Assembly: GCA_945787595.1 (NCBI GenBank)
Contig: CALZJV010000449.1
Location: 1 to 5,358, forward strand
Length of the DNA: 5,358 bases
DNA from: an uncultured Desulfobacterales bacterium
GTDB lineage: Bacteria; Desulfobacterota; Desulfobacteria; Desulfobacterales; JAFDCJ01
Direction of reading: 5' to 3'
Position 1 is the stretch's first letter, and the number at the start of each line of letters is the position of its first letter. Of the stretch, positions 5,263 to 5,358 are shown piece by piece. Below the pieces are notes generated by a model, which had not been told where the DNA came from, did not search any database, and saw only the letters and a program-made list of their open reading frames with translations. A program made the position numbers and the translations under genes.

Positions 5263-5282
5263 ATTTCTAACCGGAGGTAGCA
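5256..5282 (-). repeat. Right terminal inverted repeat (27 bp)
   Basis: It begins TGGGTCCATTTCTAACCGGA and ends GGTAGCA on the + strand, perfectly complementary to 441-467. The match ends at 5255/468 on the inside and 5283/440 on the outside. Confidence 0.95.
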
Positions 5283-5358
5283 ACTTTTGTACATTTTGAT
5301 GGTAGAATTACGAAAGAAGGAGGAAGTGATATTTCTGCAGCATGGGCCAAAACTAAGA
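5283..5358 (+). other. Right flank with a partial open frame running off the window
   Basis: From ATG 5299 a frame stays open to the window edge, reading MVELRKKEEVIFLQHGPKLR (20 residues). No ribosome site precedes that ATG. A strong AAGGAGG at about 5317-5323 lies inside the frame, but the only standard start codon it could serve in this frame, GTG 5326, is too close (2 nt). The peptide could be the start of a gene, a fragment cut by the insertion, or chance; it is too short to identify. Confidence 0.25.

Larger units (their letters stand above)
441..5282 (+). mobile_element. IS21-type five-gene transposable element (about 4.84 kb)
   Basis: The element is delimited by perfect 27-bp inverted repeats that start TGCTACC and end GGTAGCA. 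Each end has an additional internal GGACCCA-type site about 22-23 bp further in, as expected for IS21 ends with several transposase sites. Between them, all on the + strand, lie a zinc-ribbon gene, a ParB-like gene, istA, istB and a CHC2-like zinc-finger gene. istA and istB define the IS21 family; the other three are extra cargo or accessory functions. Its size is about twice that of classical IS21. IstA and IstB both keep their catalytic motifs, so the core could be active. No target duplication is visible at the two junctions (AAGTA before the left end, ACTTT after the right end), which suggests age, recombination after insertion, or insertion without a retained duplication. Confidence 0.9.

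Noticed and set aside
5038..5280. Open frame of 80 codons before the right end
   Set aside because: It covers repeats and the terminal inverted repeat, is rich in phenylalanine from T runs, and has no convincing ribosome site.

Overview
This window holds one nearly complete IS21-type transposable element of about 4.84 kb (441-5282) with short pieces of host or other mobile DNA on each side. The element is bounded by a perfect 27-bp terminal inverted repeat that begins TG and ends CA. It is roughly twice the usual 2-2.5 kb of an IS21 element because it carries three genes besides istA and istB. Base and codon use (about half G+C in the genes, AT-richer flanks) and the combination of an IS21 transposase with ParB-like and CHC2-like genes remind me of sulfate-reducing Desulfobacterota. 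That placement is an impression from memory, not something the sequence proves.

Layout. 1-440: flanking DNA with no convincing gene. It contains a possible promoter, four copies of a TACCCCGCC-type repeat, a probable bidirectional terminator, and a long, nearly perfect inverted repeat that ends 10 bp before the element. 441-650: left end and leader, with three copies of a GGACCCA motif (probable transposase sites), a near-palindrome of 18 bp, and an inverted repeat that would mask the ribosome site of the first gene. 651-1234: a zinc-ribbon protein whose reading frame appears to start at ATG 651 and to need a -1 shift at a T6A run near 687-692 (otherwise it starts at GTG 749). 1295-2140: a ParB/Srx-fold DNA-binding protein. 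2149-3675: IstA, a DDE transposase with all three catalytic acidic residues. 3677-4465: IstB, an AAA+ ATPase. 4462-4977: a small protein with a DnaG/CHC2-like zinc domain and a C-terminal coiled coil but no primase catalytic domain. 4978-5255: about 280 bp of non-coding DNA with GGCGGG repeats. 5256-5282: right end. 5283-5358: flanking DNA with a partial open frame.

How the genes probably work together. All five genes lie on the + strand. The last four are tightly packed (8-nt gap, 1-nt gap, 4-nt overlap), which suggests one operon with translational coupling. IstA and IstB form the known IS21 cut-and-paste machinery: IstA binds the end repeats and carries out DNA cleavage and strand transfer, and IstB organises target DNA using ATP. 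The ParB-like, zinc-ribbon and CHC2-like proteins are not part of classical IS21. By analogy with the accessory target-selection proteins of Tn7-like elements, they could regulate the element or choose targets such as partition sites or replication forks. This is inference and has not been shown here.

The most notable points are the five-gene architecture, the candidate programmed frameshift and ribosome-site-masking hairpin at the first gene, the near-palindromic candidate operator just inside the left end, and the staggered placement of a second repeat family outside the left end but inside the right end.
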